In this document: one piece after another, positions 15,696 through 24,265 of the stretch | Numbering within the stretch: the stretch's first letter is position 1 | Layout: every line of letters begins with the position of its first letter | NCBI GenBank assembly: GCA_934503275.1 | Contig: CAKSVD010000001.1 | Coordinates: forward strand, 1-64,000 | DNA length: 64,000 bases | Source of the DNA: an uncultured Faecalibacterium sp. | GTDB taxonomy: Bacteria > Bacillota > Clostridia > Oscillospirales > Ruminococcaceae | Direction: 5' to 3' | Position numbers and translations under genes: made by a program | Notes under the pieces: generated by a model | The model's database searches: none | Told to the model about the DNA's origin: nothing | Seen by the model: only the letters and a program-made list of their open reading frames with translations

Positions 15696-16787
15696 TTAGT
15701 TTTCGCTGTTCTTTTCCAGATACACGGTGGTAGAAGGGAAGGCGAAGTCCACGCCGTTTTTCTGCATCACGTCCATCAGGTCAAGATTCAAATCGTTCTG
15801 CATCTGCAAAAAGCGGGTCATGTCGGCGGTGCGCAGGTAGGCGGACACCAGCAGGTCGATGCTGGAAGCCCCGAAGCCGCTCAGCTTGACCAGCACCGAG
15901 TCCTCGTAGGTGTAGGGGCTGGCCTTGAGCATGGCGGTCAGGTCGGCCATCAGCTGTTCCAGCTGAGGGCGGGTGGTGTTGTAGGTGACCCCGAGGGTAA
16001 AGCGGTACAGCCGCTTGTTGCGCAGGGTGCCGTTGTTGACGGTGGCAGAGCTGACCGTGCTGTTGGTCAGGATGTACACCGAGTTATCCAGCGCGCGGAC
16101 CTTGGTGGAGCGGAAGTTGATGTCCACCACCTCGCCGGAAACATCGCCCACGGTGATCCAGTCGCCGATGGAAAACGGGCGGTCCAGCAGGATGACCAGC
16201 CCGCTGAACAGGTTTTTGGCGCTGTCCTGTGCGGCCAGAGAGATGGTCAGACCGACAAGACCCGCACTGGCTACGATGCTGCCCACCGGCAGGCCGCTCT
16301 CCTGTGCCATGGTCATAACGCCCAGCACCACGATGAGAACTTTGTACACCTTGTTCAGCAGGGTGGTCAGGGTGCGGTTAGTGCGCACCTCTTCGCCGCA
16401 GCTCGCCAGCAAAAGGTCGGTGATATCGGCGGCGGCGTACAGCCCCTGACACACAAAATAGGTGGCGGCAAGCTCAAAGGCTATGAGCAGAAATTTGCTC
16501 ACGCCGGCAATTGCCCACGGCAGGCTGGCTGCTGCGGCATAGATGAACGCCGCAAGGGTGAGCCGCTGCACTGGCACGGCAAAGCTGCGCAGCAAAATGG
16601 GCGTACCCGCCAGCCGCCAGCTGCGGCGCAGCAGGGCAGGGAACACCCGGCGGGACAAAAGCTGCCGCGCCAGCCAGCCCAGCACCAGCAGCAGCGCCGC
16701 GCATACCACGCGGGCGGCAAAGGCTGCCCAGCCCTCCAGCAGCAGCGAGCCTAACGCAAAACCAAGACCACGGATCGAGAAAATCAT
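15696..16787 (-). CDS. mscS: MscS-family mechanosensitive channel
   Basis: 363 aa. Four or more N-terminal membrane segments come first; the pore-lining TM3 region (SIVASAGLVGLTISLAAQDSAKNLFSG) has the Gly/Ala packing and Q-D-S-x-K-N-L-x-S-G end typical of MscS. Next comes the beta domain (FSIGDWITVGDVSGEVVDINFRSTKVR) and the C-terminal alpha/beta vestibule. It would open under hypo-osmotic membrane tension. The N-terminal extension (~90 residues) is longer than E. coli MscS. Single-gene unit with its own promoter and hairpin. Confidence 0.92.
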   Translation of the reverse strand: MIFSIRGLGFALGSLLLEGWAAFAARVVCAALLLVLGWLARQLLSRRVFPALLRRSWRLAGTPILLRSFAVPVQRLTLAAFIYAAAASLPWAIAGVSKFLLIAFELAATYFVCQGLYAAADITDLLLASCGEEVRTNRTLTTLLNKVYKVLIVVLGVMTMAQESGLPVGSIVASAGLVGLTISLAAQDSAKNLFSGLVILLDRPFSIGDWITVGDVSGEVVDINFRSTKVRALDNSVYILTNSTVSSATVNNGTLRNKRLYRFTLGVTYNTTRPQLEQLMADLTAMLKASPYTYEDSVLVKLSGFGASSIDLLVSAYLRTADMTRFLQMQNDLNLDLMDVMQKNGVDFAFPSTTVYLEKNSEN

Positions 16788-16821
16788 GGAAAACCTCCTG
16801 TGTTATTTCACAACGCATATT

Positions 16822-16850
16822 ATGATAGCATACTCTGCCGCCCGGGGCAA
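16822..16850 (-). promoter_or_regulatory. promoter of mscS
   Basis: On the minus strand TTGCCC (16850-16845), 17-nt spacer, TATCAT (16827-16822). Confidence 0.6.
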
Positions 16851-16889
16851 GGAAAGAAAGGTGAAAACTGGTTTTTGAAAAAGGGGGGC

Positions 16890-16918
16890 TTGACAGCGCC
16901 GCCCGGGCGCGCTATACT
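16890..16918 (+). promoter_or_regulatory. promoter of the FMN riboswitch/ribU
   Basis: Consensus TTGACA (16890-16895), 17-nt spacer, TATACT (16913-16918). Confidence 0.85.
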
Positions 16919-16934
16919 CTTGGTCAGAAAGTTC

Positions 16935-17044
16935 GTTTCAGGGCGGGGTGCAATTCCCCACTGGCGGTAAAGTCCGCGACCACCCGCAAGGGTGCTGACC
17001 CGGTGCAACTCCGGGACCAACGGTATAGTCCGGATGCAAGAAAC
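16935..17044 (+). ncRNA. FMN riboswitch (RFN element)
   Basis: The RFN core is clear: TCAGGGCGGGGTGCAA, CCCCACTGGCGGTAAAG, GACCCGGTGCAACTCCGGG, CCAACGGTATAGTCCGGATG. The outer P1 stem is GTTTC (16935-16939) with GAAAC (17040-17044). It is followed by an intrinsic terminator at 17065-17105, so FMN binding is expected to stop transcription before ribU. Confidence 0.95.
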
Positions 17045-17064
17045 GGCAGGCAAATTGTGTCTGT

Positions 17065-17105
17065 GCGCCCTGTTGCAGTTTTTTGGTTGCAGCAGGGCGC
17101 TTTTT
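17065..17105 (+). terminator. riboswitch-controlled terminator
   Basis: GCGCCCTGTTGCA (17065-17077) pairs with TGCAGCAGGGCGC (17088-17100) and TTTTT follows. This is the expression platform of the FMN riboswitch. Confidence 0.85.
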
Positions 17106-17191
17106 GGTTTGTCTTTCCGGTTCGATCCAGCGCGAAAAGGGCTTTCCGAACAAATTTGAATGGGGCGTATACCCCGGGGAGGACAACTACC

Positions 17192-17791
17192 ATGAAAAAG
17201 AATACCACCCACAACCTGACCGTTGCCGCCATGCTCAGCGCGGTCGCCTTTATCCTGATGTTCATCGAGTTCCCGCTGCCGATGCTCATCCCGTCCTTTG
17301 TCAAGATGGACTTCTCCGACCTGCCCGCCCTGCTGGGTGCCTTTGCACTGGGCCCGGTGTACGGCGTGGTCATCAGCTTTATGAAGAACCTGCTGCACAT
17401 CATCATCAAGGGCACCTCCACCGCCTGCGTGGGCGAGTTGTGCAACTTTATGCTGGGCGCGGTGTTCTCCGCTGTGGCGGGCTTTGTCTACAAGCGCCAC
17501 AAGAGCCGCAAGACTGCTATTCTGGGCGCCATTGCCGGTGCAGCCGTTATGGCGGTGTTCAGCGTGCCCTCCAACTACTTTATCACCTACCCGGCCTATG
17601 TGCAGTTCTACCATATGCCGCTGGAAGCCATTCTGGGGATGTATCAGGCCATCCTGCCCTCTGCCGACAGCCTGATCAAGTGCCTTGTGATCTTCAATAT
17701 GCCCTTCACGCTGGTCAAGGGTCTGCTGGACGCCGTGCTGTGTCTGCTGATCTATAAGCCCCTGTCGCCCATCCTGCATGGCCGCAAGTGA
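17192..17791 (+). CDS. ribU: riboflavin ECF transporter S component RibU
   Basis: 199 aa from ATG 17192 (GGGGAGGAC RBS); earlier in-frame codons lie inside the riboswitch platform. About six hydrophobic segments, with IEFPLPM..PSFVKMDFSDLPALLGAFALGPVYG, the substrate-binding signature of RibU, and FMKNLLH after it. The S component binds riboflavin and works with the shared EcfA/A'/T energising module, encoded elsewhere. Control by the upstream FMN riboswitch confirms the assignment. Confidence 0.95.
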   Translation: MKKNTTHNLTVAAMLSAVAFILMFIEFPLPMLIPSFVKMDFSDLPALLGAFALGPVYGVVISFMKNLLHIIIKGTSTACVGELCNFMLGAVFSAVAGFVYKRHKSRKTAILGAIAGAAVMAVFSVPSNYFITYPAYVQFYHMPLEAILGMYQAILPSADSLIKCLVIFNMPFTLVKGLLDAVLCLLIYKPLSPILHGRK

Positions 17792-17815
17792 TTTTTCTTA
17801 GTTCTTTAGGCATAG

Positions 17816-17853
17816 AAAAAGCCGAAGCAACTGCAAGGTTGCTTCGGCTTTTT
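17816..17853. terminator. terminator after ribU
   Basis: AAAAAGCCGAAGCAAC pairs with GTTGCTTCGGCTTTTT around TGCAAG. The flanking A and T runs make it bidirectional. Confidence 0.9.
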
Positions 17854-17883
17854 GATTGTATTGATTGTTATAGACAGTCATCA

Positions 17884-17994
17884 GGCGGGAAGCTTCCTCC
17901 TCAGACACGACTCGGGCCATTCCATCGCCCGCCCTACCGCCTGCGGCGGCAGGGACCCACCCCAGCGGACGGTCCTCGGAGAAACTTCCCACCC
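17884..17994. repeat. small element with imperfect ~20-bp terminal inverted repeats
   Basis: The left end GGCGGGAAGCTTCCTCC and the reverse complement of the right end, GGTGGGAAGTTTCTCC, match at most positions. The 111-bp stretch lies between the ribU terminator and the end of the MATE gene and holds no gene. It is GC-rich and can fold into a long imperfect hairpin. It looks like a small non-autonomous repeat, but no second copy is present here. Confidence 0.4.
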
Positions 17995-18004
17995 GACGGT
18001 AAAT

Positions 18005-19423
18005 TTACGCCAGCGCACCCTTATCCAGCCATTTGCCACGCGCCATGCGCAGCAAAAACAGTGCGCCGCGGGTGCAAAGTTCGGCGCACATGGCTGCCCA
18101 TACGCCCACCAGCCCAAAGCGGGGAGCCAGCAGAACAGCTAAGGTCAGCCGCACGCCCCACATACTGACAAGGTTCAGCACAAAGCAGCCGGTGCTGTCG
18201 CCCGCGCCCTGCATGGAGCCGCTGGCTACGATGCTTGCCCCGAACATCGGCTCGGCAAAGGCTTCGATGCGCAGCACCCGCGCGCCCAGCGCAATGACGG
18301 CGGCGTCGGCGGTAAAGATGCCCATCAGCTGCGGGGCAAACACATACAGCCCCACGCCGGTAAGCGCCATGATGCCCATGCCCATGGCGGTGCACAGCCA
18401 CGCAAAGCGCTTGGCCATGTCCCGGCGGTTTGCGCCCACGGCCTGTCCCACCAGCGCAAGGGCAGCGTCCTGAATGCCGTAGCCCGCCATGTAGCACAGG
18501 CTCTCGGCGCTGACCCCCAGACTGTTGGCGGCAATGGCGGTAGTGCCCAGCCCGGACACGATGCGCACCAGCAGCACCTGTGCCGAGGACAGCGCGGCGC
18601 GCTCTGCCGCCAGCGGTGCGCCCACCTTCCACACGTTATGCAGGCAGGCGCGGGTAATGCGCCACGAGCCGGGCTTGCGGATGCACAGCGGGCCGTCCCG
18701 CAGCAGCAGAACGCCCAGCGCCAGCGTGCCGCCCACTGCGTTGGCAAGGGCTGTGCCCAGCGCCGCGCCCGGCACACCCCAGCCCAGACCCCAGACCGTG
18801 AGGTTTTGACCGAACACCGTCATTTCCCGGGTGGGGTTGATGAGGAAAAAGTTGAAGATGATGTCCAGCACGCAGGTGAAGATGCTGATAAGGCCGGGGG
18901 TCAGCGCATCACCCGTAGAGCGCAGCATGGCGGCGTAGGTGCCCATAGCCATGATAAAGGGCAGGGAAGCCGACCAGATGGCAAAATACGCCGAAGCATT
19001 TGCCTGCAGTGCCGTGTCTGCGCCCAGCCACCCGGGCAGAAACCGGCTGATGCCCACGCCAAAGGCCGCTGCGGCAAGACCCACCGCCAGATTGAACAGC
19101 ATGGACTGCCGCAGAACGCCCCGGGCGTCCTGCTGGCGGTCTGCGCCCAGATACTGCGCCACCTGAATGGAAAACGCCATGCACAGCCCGGCCAGCATCC
19201 CGTGCAGCAGCCATGTGCTGGAACTGACGATGCCAATGGAGGCGGTTGCGGCGGCGCCGATATGCCCCACCATGGCGGCATCGATGTATTCCATGGCGGT
19301 AACTACGATCTGCTGCAAAATGGAAGGGATGCTCAGCGTCAGCGCCACCTGTGCGGTGTGGCGCAGCGGCACCTGCTCGCCCTGCCGCATCCGGGCAGAG
19401 AGCTGCTCAAGGGTAATGGACAT
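18005..19423 (-). CDS. MATE family efflux transporter
   Basis: 472 aa with 12 hydrophobic segments in two homologous halves. Conserved MATE features include IPSILQQIVVTAMEYIDAAMVGHIG near the start (TM1, with the acidic residue), the second-half equivalent SAQVLLVRIVSGLGTTAIAANSLG, and VGQAVGANRRDMAKR in the loop. It would export cationic drugs or metabolites using Na+ or H+. It is transcribed alone from its own consensus promoter. A second MATE gene at 42203 belongs to a different subgroup. Substrate unknown. Confidence 0.92.
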   Translation of the reverse strand: MSITLEQLSARMRQGEQVPLRHTAQVALTLSIPSILQQIVVTAMEYIDAAMVGHIGAAATASIGIVSSSTWLLHGMLAGLCMAFSIQVAQYLGADRQQDARGVLRQSMLFNLAVGLAAAAFGVGISRFLPGWLGADTALQANASAYFAIWSASLPFIMAMGTYAAMLRSTGDALTPGLISIFTCVLDIIFNFFLINPTREMTVFGQNLTVWGLGWGVPGAALGTALANAVGGTLALGVLLLRDGPLCIRKPGSWRITRACLHNVWKVGAPLAAERAALSSAQVLLVRIVSGLGTTAIAANSLGVSAESLCYMAGYGIQDAALALVGQAVGANRRDMAKRFAWLCTAMGMGIMALTGVGLYVFAPQLMGIFTADAAVIALGARVLRIEAFAEPMFGASIVASGSMQGAGDSTGCFVLNLVSMWGVRLTLAVLLAPRFGLVGVWAAMCAELCTRGALFLLRMARGKWLDKGALA

Positions 19424-19465
19424 GGAACCTCCTGCGTTGCGGGTGAAAATACAGACTAATACATT

Positions 19466-19494
19466 ATTATAGAGAGCGGCGAGAGAAAAGTCAA
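19466..19494 (-). promoter_or_regulatory. promoter of the MATE gene
   Basis: On the minus strand TTGACT (19494-19489), 17-nt spacer, TATAAT (19471-19466). Confidence 0.8.
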
Positions 19495-19519
19495 TCCAAA
19501 GTGAATTTTGCCGCCGGGA

Positions 19520-19548
19520 TTGATTTTTGGTCTAGGGCGTGATACACT
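19520..19548 (+). promoter_or_regulatory. promoter of the MraY-like gene
   Basis: TTGATT (19520-19525), 17-nt spacer, TACACT (19543-19548), divergent from the MATE promoter with only 25 bp between them. Confidence 0.7.
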
Positions 19549-19585
19549 CACAAGAGACTACAGAAAGAAAGAGGAATGTTATCTT

Positions 19586-20539
19586 ATGATCCAAATGCTG
19601 ACCTCTGTCATCGGGCAACGGGGCGTAGATGCCATGGCATTTTTGCTGGCGTTTGCCCTGACCGCCCTGACGGATTCCATTTTCCGCGATAAACTGCCCC
19701 ACGACCATGGCCGCGCCTTTGCGGTGAACGGCGAGCTTTCCAAGGGCAAGGCGCGCGGCTCCGGACTGATCTTTGTGCTGTGCATCGCGCTGGTGTCGCT
19801 GGCGTTCCTGCCCTTCAACACCGAATATGTGGTGTACAATGTGCTGCTGATCGCCTCTATGCTCTCCGGCTATCTGGACGATGCCGCCGAGACCGCTTGG
19901 AACGAGTACAAAAAGGGCATCATCGATTTTGTCATTGCGGTGCTGGCGGGCGTCACCTACCTGAACTTCAACGGCTGCGGGGTACACTTTTTGCAGTGGA
20001 GTTTTACGCTGCCCTATGCGGTGTATCTGCTGCTCATCGTCATCCTGATCTGGGCAAGCATCAACGTGGTCAACTGCACCGACGGTGTGGACGGCCTTTC
20101 CGCCAGTCTGGCGGTGGTGACCATTGGCACCTACCTGCTGGCCTATAAGACCGAACTGGGTGCGTATGCCACCGCCGGTGTGGTGTTCATCGGTGCGCTG
20201 CTGGCCTACCTGTGGCTCAACGCCAAGCCCTCCAGCCTGCTGATGGGCGATGCGGGCAGCCGCGCCATGGGCTTTTTCATCGCCATGCTGTCGCTCAAGT
20301 GCGGCCACCCCTTCGCCTTCCTGCTGGCGGCTATCGTGTTCATCGCAGACGGCAGCTTGGGCATTTTGAAGATCAGCCTGAAGCGTTTTCTGCACATCTG
20401 GATCCTGAAAAACACCTTGACCCCTCTCCACGACCATGTGCGCAAGCGCAAGGGCTGGAGCGACGAGCAGGTGGTAGCCCGCTGGCTCATTCTGCAGTGC
20501 GTGGCTTCGGCTCTGCTGCTGCTCCTTGTGCGGGGCTGA
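19586..20539 (+). CDS. MraY/WecA-like phospho-sugar:polyprenyl-phosphate transferase
   Basis: 317 aa from ATG 19586 (GAGG 11 bp upstream). Multi-pass membrane protein with the superfamily's catalytic motifs: LDDAAET (the DDxxD-like aspartates), NCTDGVDGLSA, and GDAGSRAMGF. The cytoplasmic loop TPLHDHVRKRKGWSDEQV stands where MraY has its histidine-rich loop. It transfers a phospho-N-acetyl-sugar to undecaprenyl phosphate. It is closer to MraY than to WecA by the H-D-H-V loop and length, but is not in a dcw cluster here, so whether it is the main MraY is open. Confidence 0.85.
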   Translation: MIQMLTSVIGQRGVDAMAFLLAFALTALTDSIFRDKLPHDHGRAFAVNGELSKGKARGSGLIFVLCIALVSLAFLPFNTEYVVYNVLLIASMLSGYLDDAAETAWNEYKKGIIDFVIAVLAGVTYLNFNGCGVHFLQWSFTLPYAVYLLLIVILIWASINVVNCTDGVDGLSASLAVVTIGTYLLAYKTELGAYATAGVVFIGALLAYLWLNAKPSSLLMGDAGSRAMGFFIAMLSLKCGHPFAFLLAAIVFIADGSLGILKISLKRFLHIWILKNTLTPLHDHVRKRKGWSDEQVVARWLILQCVASALLLLLVRG

Positions 20540-20562
20540 TACCCGCTGCGCCTCTCCTGTGA

Positions 20563-20607
20563 AAAAAGCAAGCCCGGAAAGTCTGCGGACTTTCCGGGCT
20601 TGCTCTG
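20563..20607. terminator. terminator between MraY-like gene and folD
   Basis: AGCAAGCCCGGAAAGTC pairs with GACTTTCCGGGCTTGCT. The T-run is on the minus strand (AAAAAA at 20562-20567), so it mainly ends the folD operon; readthrough control of the plus-strand gene is likely too. Confidence 0.85.
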
Positions 20608-20623
20608 TCTTAAAATAGTCTTC

Positions 20624-21484
20624 TCAGCACTCCACTCCGGCCTTTTTGCACGCTGCCTGCACCACATGGCCTACCAGCACCGAGGTGGTCACGGTGCCCA
20701 CGCCGCCGGGCACGGGGGTGATGGCGTCCACCACCGGCTCTGCGGCGGCAAACTGCACGTCACCGCACAGCTTGCCCTCCTCGTTTACATGGATGCCCAC
20801 GTCCACGACCGTCTGGCCTGCCCGCAGGCAGTCTGCGCCCACAGCCGCCATTTTACCCATGGCCACCACCACGATGTCGGCCTGTCTGCACACCTCCGGC
20901 AGGTTCCGGGTGCGGGAGTTGCACAGGGTAACAGTGGCGTTTTCCCGGTCCAGCATCATGGCGGCGGGCTTGCCCACCACAAGGCTGCGGCCCACCACCA
21001 CGGCACGCTTGCCGGAAAGGGGGACGTTATAATACTTCAAAATTTCCATGCAGGCCTGCGCGGTGCAGGGGGCATAGCCCAGATCGGTGTTCGTGAACAC
21101 CCCGGCCAGCGAACCGTCCGTGATGCCGTCAATGTCCTTTTCCGGGCGCAGGGCGGCGCGGACGGTGCGGTCATCGAACTGCTTGGGCAGCGGGCGGAAC
21201 AAAAGACAGCCGTGGATGCCGTCATCGGTGTTCACCTCGTCCAGTACCCGGAGCAGCTGCTCCTGCGTGGCGTCGGCGGGCAGCACGAACTGCCGGACGG
21301 CGACCCCTACCTTGCCGCAGCGGGTCATCACGCCCCGCTCGTAGGAGAGGTCGTCCTCCCGCTCGCCCACCCGCACCACGGCCAGCGTGGAGGTGATGCC
21401 TTTTGCTTTCAGCTGCTCGCAGAGTGCCGCGTTGCGCTCGTTCATGGCGGCCACCACCGGCGCACCTTTTAAAATCGTTGCCAT
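20624..21484 (-). CDS. folD: FolD-family methylene-THF dehydrogenase, catalytic Lys replaced
   Basis: 286 aa from the ATG at 21484; the longer frame has no reason to be used. The C-terminal Rossmann half is typical (VVVGRSLVVGKPAAMML, ADIVVVAMGK, VVDVGI, PVPGGVGTVTTSVL), as is PEKDIDGI. In the N-terminal catalytic half the usual Y-x-x-x-K reads Y48-E-R-G-V52: the tyrosine is kept but the lysine, needed for cyclohydrolase chemistry, is valine, and the QLPLP segment reads FRPLP. It is therefore probably only a dehydrogenase, with FchA (next gene) supplying cyclohydrolase. Last gene of a three-gene folate operon. Confidence 0.88.
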   Translation of the reverse strand: MATILKGAPVVAAMNERNAALCEQLKAKGITSTLAVVRVGEREDDLSYERGVMTRCGKVGVAVRQFVLPADATQEQLLRVLDEVNTDDGIHGCLLFRPLPKQFDDRTVRAALRPEKDIDGITDGSLAGVFTNTDLGYAPCTAQACMEILKYYNVPLSGKRAVVVGRSLVVGKPAAMMLDRENATVTLCNSRTRNLPEVCRQADIVVVAMGKMAAVGADCLRAGQTVVDVGIHVNEEGKLCGDVQFAAAEPVVDAITPVPGGVGTVTTSVLVGHVVQAACKKAGVEC

Positions 21485-21506
21485 ATACTTTCCCTCATTC
21501 ATGATG

Positions 21507-22142
21507 TTATTTATTGCGGAGTTTCCCGCTGACGGCGCTGAATACTTCGTCTGCCCGGGGCACAAACTCTGCAAGCAATGCATCTGCCCGGGCGTCCAGC
21601 GCAGCGGCGCGGGTACGGTCTGCCATCAGTTTTGTATTGATGAACACATTCAGGCTTGCGGCCTGCAGAGCGGCCTTGCACAGCACGGCGGCGCAGCCTG
21701 CGTCCGACACCGCCAGCACGCTGCCTTTGGCGGCGTATTGCCCCGCCAGCGCGATGCCCTCGGCGCACTTTTCCATGATCTGCAGCGGCACGGCGCTTGC
21801 ACCGTCCAGCGCGGCTGCCAGCACAGCGGCCTTGTGCGCGGCCTGCTCCGGGGTGTCCTTGGGCAGGCCGTAGGCCGCAGCCAGCGGCGCAAAGGCGTCG
21901 GCATCGGCCTGTACCAGTGCTTCCAACTCCAGCCGCAGGGCCTCGGCCCGGGCGTTCAGTGTCTGAATATCCGCTTCCACGGCGGCGTACTTCTTTTTGC
22001 CGGTGGTCAGGCAGCCCACCATGTTGCCCAGCGCCACACCGGCAGCGCCCACCAGCGCGGCCGTGCCGCCGCCGCCCGGTGTGGGCGCTTTGCTGGCAAG
22101 CTGTGCCAGAAACTGTGCGCAGCTTAGATCGTTTATTTCCAT
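21507..22142 (-). CDS. fchA: methenyl-THF cyclohydrolase, FchA/FTCD-like
   Basis: 211 aa, all-helical, with the family signature FLAQLASKAPTPGGGGTAALVGAAGVALGNMV and the following KKKY. This is the formiminotransferase-cyclodeaminase C-domain family, which in clostridia acts as methenyltetrahydrofolate cyclohydrolase (FchA). It converts 5,10-methenyl-THF to 10-formyl-THF in the cytosol. It overlaps the upstream cyclo-ligase by 10 bp and is 22 bp ahead of folD, so the three genes form one transcript. A strict cyclodeaminase role is less likely because no histidine-degradation gene is nearby. Confidence 0.88.
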   Translation of the reverse strand: MEINDLSCAQFLAQLASKAPTPGGGGTAALVGAAGVALGNMVGCLTTGKKKYAAVEADIQTLNARAEALRLELEALVQADADAFAPLAAAYGLPKDTPEQAAHKAAVLAAALDGASAVPLQIMEKCAEGIALAGQYAAKGSVLAVSDAGCAAVLCKAALQAASLNVFINTKLMADRTRAAALDARADALLAEFVPRADEVFSAVSGKLRNK

Positions 22143-22705
22143 GTGTAGATACCCCTCTCTGTTACAAAGGCGTCCAGCCGCTGGTCGTGGGCGTCCACGG
22201 CGGCGCGGGGGACGCGCTGAACCTCCAATGCAATGCCGATCTTCACCGCCCGGGTGCAGCGGGGCAGGTAGCGGTCGTAGTAGCCCTTGCCCATGCCCAC
22301 CCGGTAGCAGCCTGCGTCAAAGGCGGTGCAGGGCACCAGCACCAGATCCAGCTGCTCCGGCTGCAAAAGGGTGGAGCGCTCCGGCACCGGCGTGCGGATG
22401 CCGTACTGACCCACCGCCCAGCCGTCCGCGCCCGGCACGGCTGCGGTAAGGGTAAAGCCCTTGCCGCACACCGGGTAGGCCACCGTCTTGCCCTGCCGTG
22501 CGGCCACGGCAGCCACGGCGGCAAGGTCGGCTTCGCCCCCAAAGGCTGCGTAGAGCAAAAGGGTATGGGCGGCGCGGTAGGCGTCCAGTTCCAGCACCCG
22601 GCGGCACAGCGCTGCGTTGGCTGCGGCGCGCTGCGGCGCATCCAGCGCCTTGCGGGCGGCACGGCCGGCGGTACGCTGCGCCTGTTTTTCCTCGGCAATG
22701 GTCAT
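22133..22705 (-). CDS. 5-formyltetrahydrofolate cyclo-ligase
   Basis: 190 aa from the ATG at 22705, which has GCGAGG 8 bp upstream (a GTG three codons earlier is less good). N-terminal helix EEKQAQRTAGRAARKAL contains the phosphate/ATP-binding basic residues. The C-terminal motif VPCTAFDAGCYRVGMGKGYYDRYLP is the ATP/folate signature of MTHFS. It makes 5,10-methenyl-THF from 5-formyl-THF, a product inhibitor of GlyA; GlyA is encoded divergently next door. First gene of the folate operon. Confidence 0.93.
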   Translation of the reverse strand: MTIAEEKQAQRTAGRAARKALDAPQRAAANAALCRRVLELDAYRAAHTLLLYAAFGGEADLAAVAAVAARQGKTVAYPVCGKGFTLTAAVPGADGWAVGQYGIRTPVPERSTLLQPEQLDLVLVPCTAFDAGCYRVGMGKGYYDRYLPRCTRAVKIGIALEVQRVPRAAVDAHDQRLDAFVTERGIYTWK

Positions 22706-22830
22706 ACAAAACACCTCGCTTCACCTGTGGGGGAAGGAACTTGAAAAATATACAAAATCGACAGCGCATTTTTATACAAACATAATAAACACTTCAGACA
22801 AAAAAAGCAAGCCTTTTGGCGAAAAGAGGA

Positions 22831-22859
22831 TTGAAGCCGCCGCCGCTTTCTGCTATGAT
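22831..22859 (+). promoter_or_regulatory. promoter of glyA
   Basis: TTGAAG (22831-22836), 17-nt spacer, TATGAT (22854-22859). The ~70-nt leader holds a small GC-rich hairpin and no recognised riboswitch. Confidence 0.7.
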
Positions 22860-22935
22860 TATCTTACAGCAGCAAGCGCCGCGCGAGCGCTGCGCTGAGA
22901 GGACCTGCAATATTTTGTGGAGAGGGGTAAGTAAA

Positions 22936-24189
22936 ATGTACAAGGATATGATGGACACCATCGGCATGGTCAATGCAGCCGACCCGGAACTGGGCGCAGC
23001 CATGGAGCGGGAGCTGACCCGTCAGCGTGAGAACATTGAGCTGATCGCCAGCGAGAATATCGTCTCGCCCGCCGTGATGGCAGCCATGGGCAGCGTGCTG
23101 ACCAACAAGTACGCCGAGGGTCTGCCCGGCAAGCGCTACTACGGCGGCTGCGTCTATGTGGACGAGGTGGAGAATATTGCCATCCAGCGTGCCTGCCAGC
23201 TGTTTGGGGCAAAGTACGCCAACGTCCAGCCCCATTCCGGCGCACAGGCCAACCTTGCCGTGTATTTTGCCCTGCTGGAGTTGGGCGATACCGTCATGGG
23301 CATGGACCTTTCGCAGGGCGGTCACCTGACCCATGGCTCCCCGGTGAATATGTCCGGTAAAAACTACCACTTTATCTCCTACGGCGTCGGCGCAGACGGC
23401 GTGATCGACTACGCCGAACTGGAAAAGCAGGTGCGCAAGGTGCGCCCCAAGATGCTGGTGGCGGGCGCTTCTGCCTACCCCCGCGCCATCGACTTTGAAA
23501 AACTGGCCGAGATCGCCCACGGCTACGGCGCATATCTGATGGTGGATATGGCGCACATTGCCGGTCTGGTGGCGGGCGGTCAGCACCAGAGCCCCGTACC
23601 CTACGCCGATGTGGTGACCACCACCACCCACAAGACCCTGCGCGGCCCGCGCGGCGGCCTGATCCTGACCAACAACCCCATCATTGCCAAGCGCATCAAC
23701 TCGGCAGTGTTCCCCGGTACGCAGGGCGGCCCGCTGGAGCACGTTATTGCAGCAAAAGCCGTCTGCTTTGGCGAGGCACTGAAGCCGGAGTTTAAGGAAT
23801 ATGCCCGCAAGATCGTGGAAAATGCACAGGCGCTGGCTGCGGCCTTGCAGCAGCACGGGGTAAAGCTGGTATCCGGCGGCACCGACAACCACCTGATGCT
23901 CATCGACCTGCGGGACGAGGAGTGCACCGGCAAGGACTTGGAGCAGCGTCTGGACAGCGTGCACATCACCGCCAACAAGAACACCGTCCCCGGCGAGACC
24001 CGCAGTCCCTTTGTGACCTCCGGCGTGCGTCTGGGCACCCCGGCTGTCACCACCCGCGGCATGGGCGCAGCCGAGATGCAGGTGATCGCGGACTGCATTG
24101 CAGACTGCATCTGGCACTATGAGGAAAAGAAGGACGAGATCAGCGAGCGCGTCCTGCGCCTGACCCGGGAGTTCCCGCTGTACCAGTAA
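22936..24189 (+). CDS. glyA: serine hydroxymethyltransferase
   Basis: 417 aa from ATG 22936 with GAGAGGGG as RBS; the longer in-frame extension runs through the promoter and is rejected. The PLP lysine is K233 in [14 protein letters not shown]; also [10 protein letters not shown] at the N-terminus, the SGAQAN motif (101-106) and VDMAHIAGL. It interconverts serine and glycine with transfer of C1 to THF, giving 5,10-methylene-THF, the substrate of FolD encoded divergently. Own promoter and terminator. Confidence 0.97.
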   Translation: MYKDMMDTIGMVNAADPELGAAMERELTRQRENIELIASENIVSPAVMAAMGSVLTNKYAEGLPGKRYYGGCVYVDEVENIAIQRACQLFGAKYANVQPHSGAQANLAVYFALLELGDTVMGMDLSQGGHLTHGSPVNMSGKNYHFISYGVGADGVIDYAELEKQVRKVRPKMLVAGASAYPRAIDFEKLAEIAHGYGAYLMVDMAHIAGLVAGGQHQSPVPYADVVTTTTHKTLRGPRGGLILTNNPIIAKRINSAVFPGTQGGPLEHVIAAKAVCFGEALKPEFKEYARKIVENAQALAAALQQHGVKLVSGGTDNHLMLIDLRDEECTGKDLEQRLDSVHITANKNTVPGETRSPFVTSGVRLGTPAVTTRGMGAAEMQVIADCIADCIWHYEEKKDEISERVLRLTREFPLYQ

Positions 24190-24209
24190 AAGCAACGTGT
24201 AAAGAACAA

Positions 24210-24243
24210 GGCATCCGCAGCCGTTCTGCTGCGGGTGCCTTTT
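24210..24243 (+). terminator. terminator of glyA
   Basis: GGCATCCGCAGC pairs with GCTGCGGGTGCC, followed by TTTTG. Confidence 0.85.
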
Positions 24244-24265
24244 GTTACAAAAAAGGAGAAAAACG

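Noticed and set aside
22880..22920. GCTGAGAGGACC before glyA, resembling the TPP riboswitch core
   Set aside because: Only one of the conserved TPP blocks is present and no GACCC..GAACCTGAT partner follows. glyA is not a thiamin gene.
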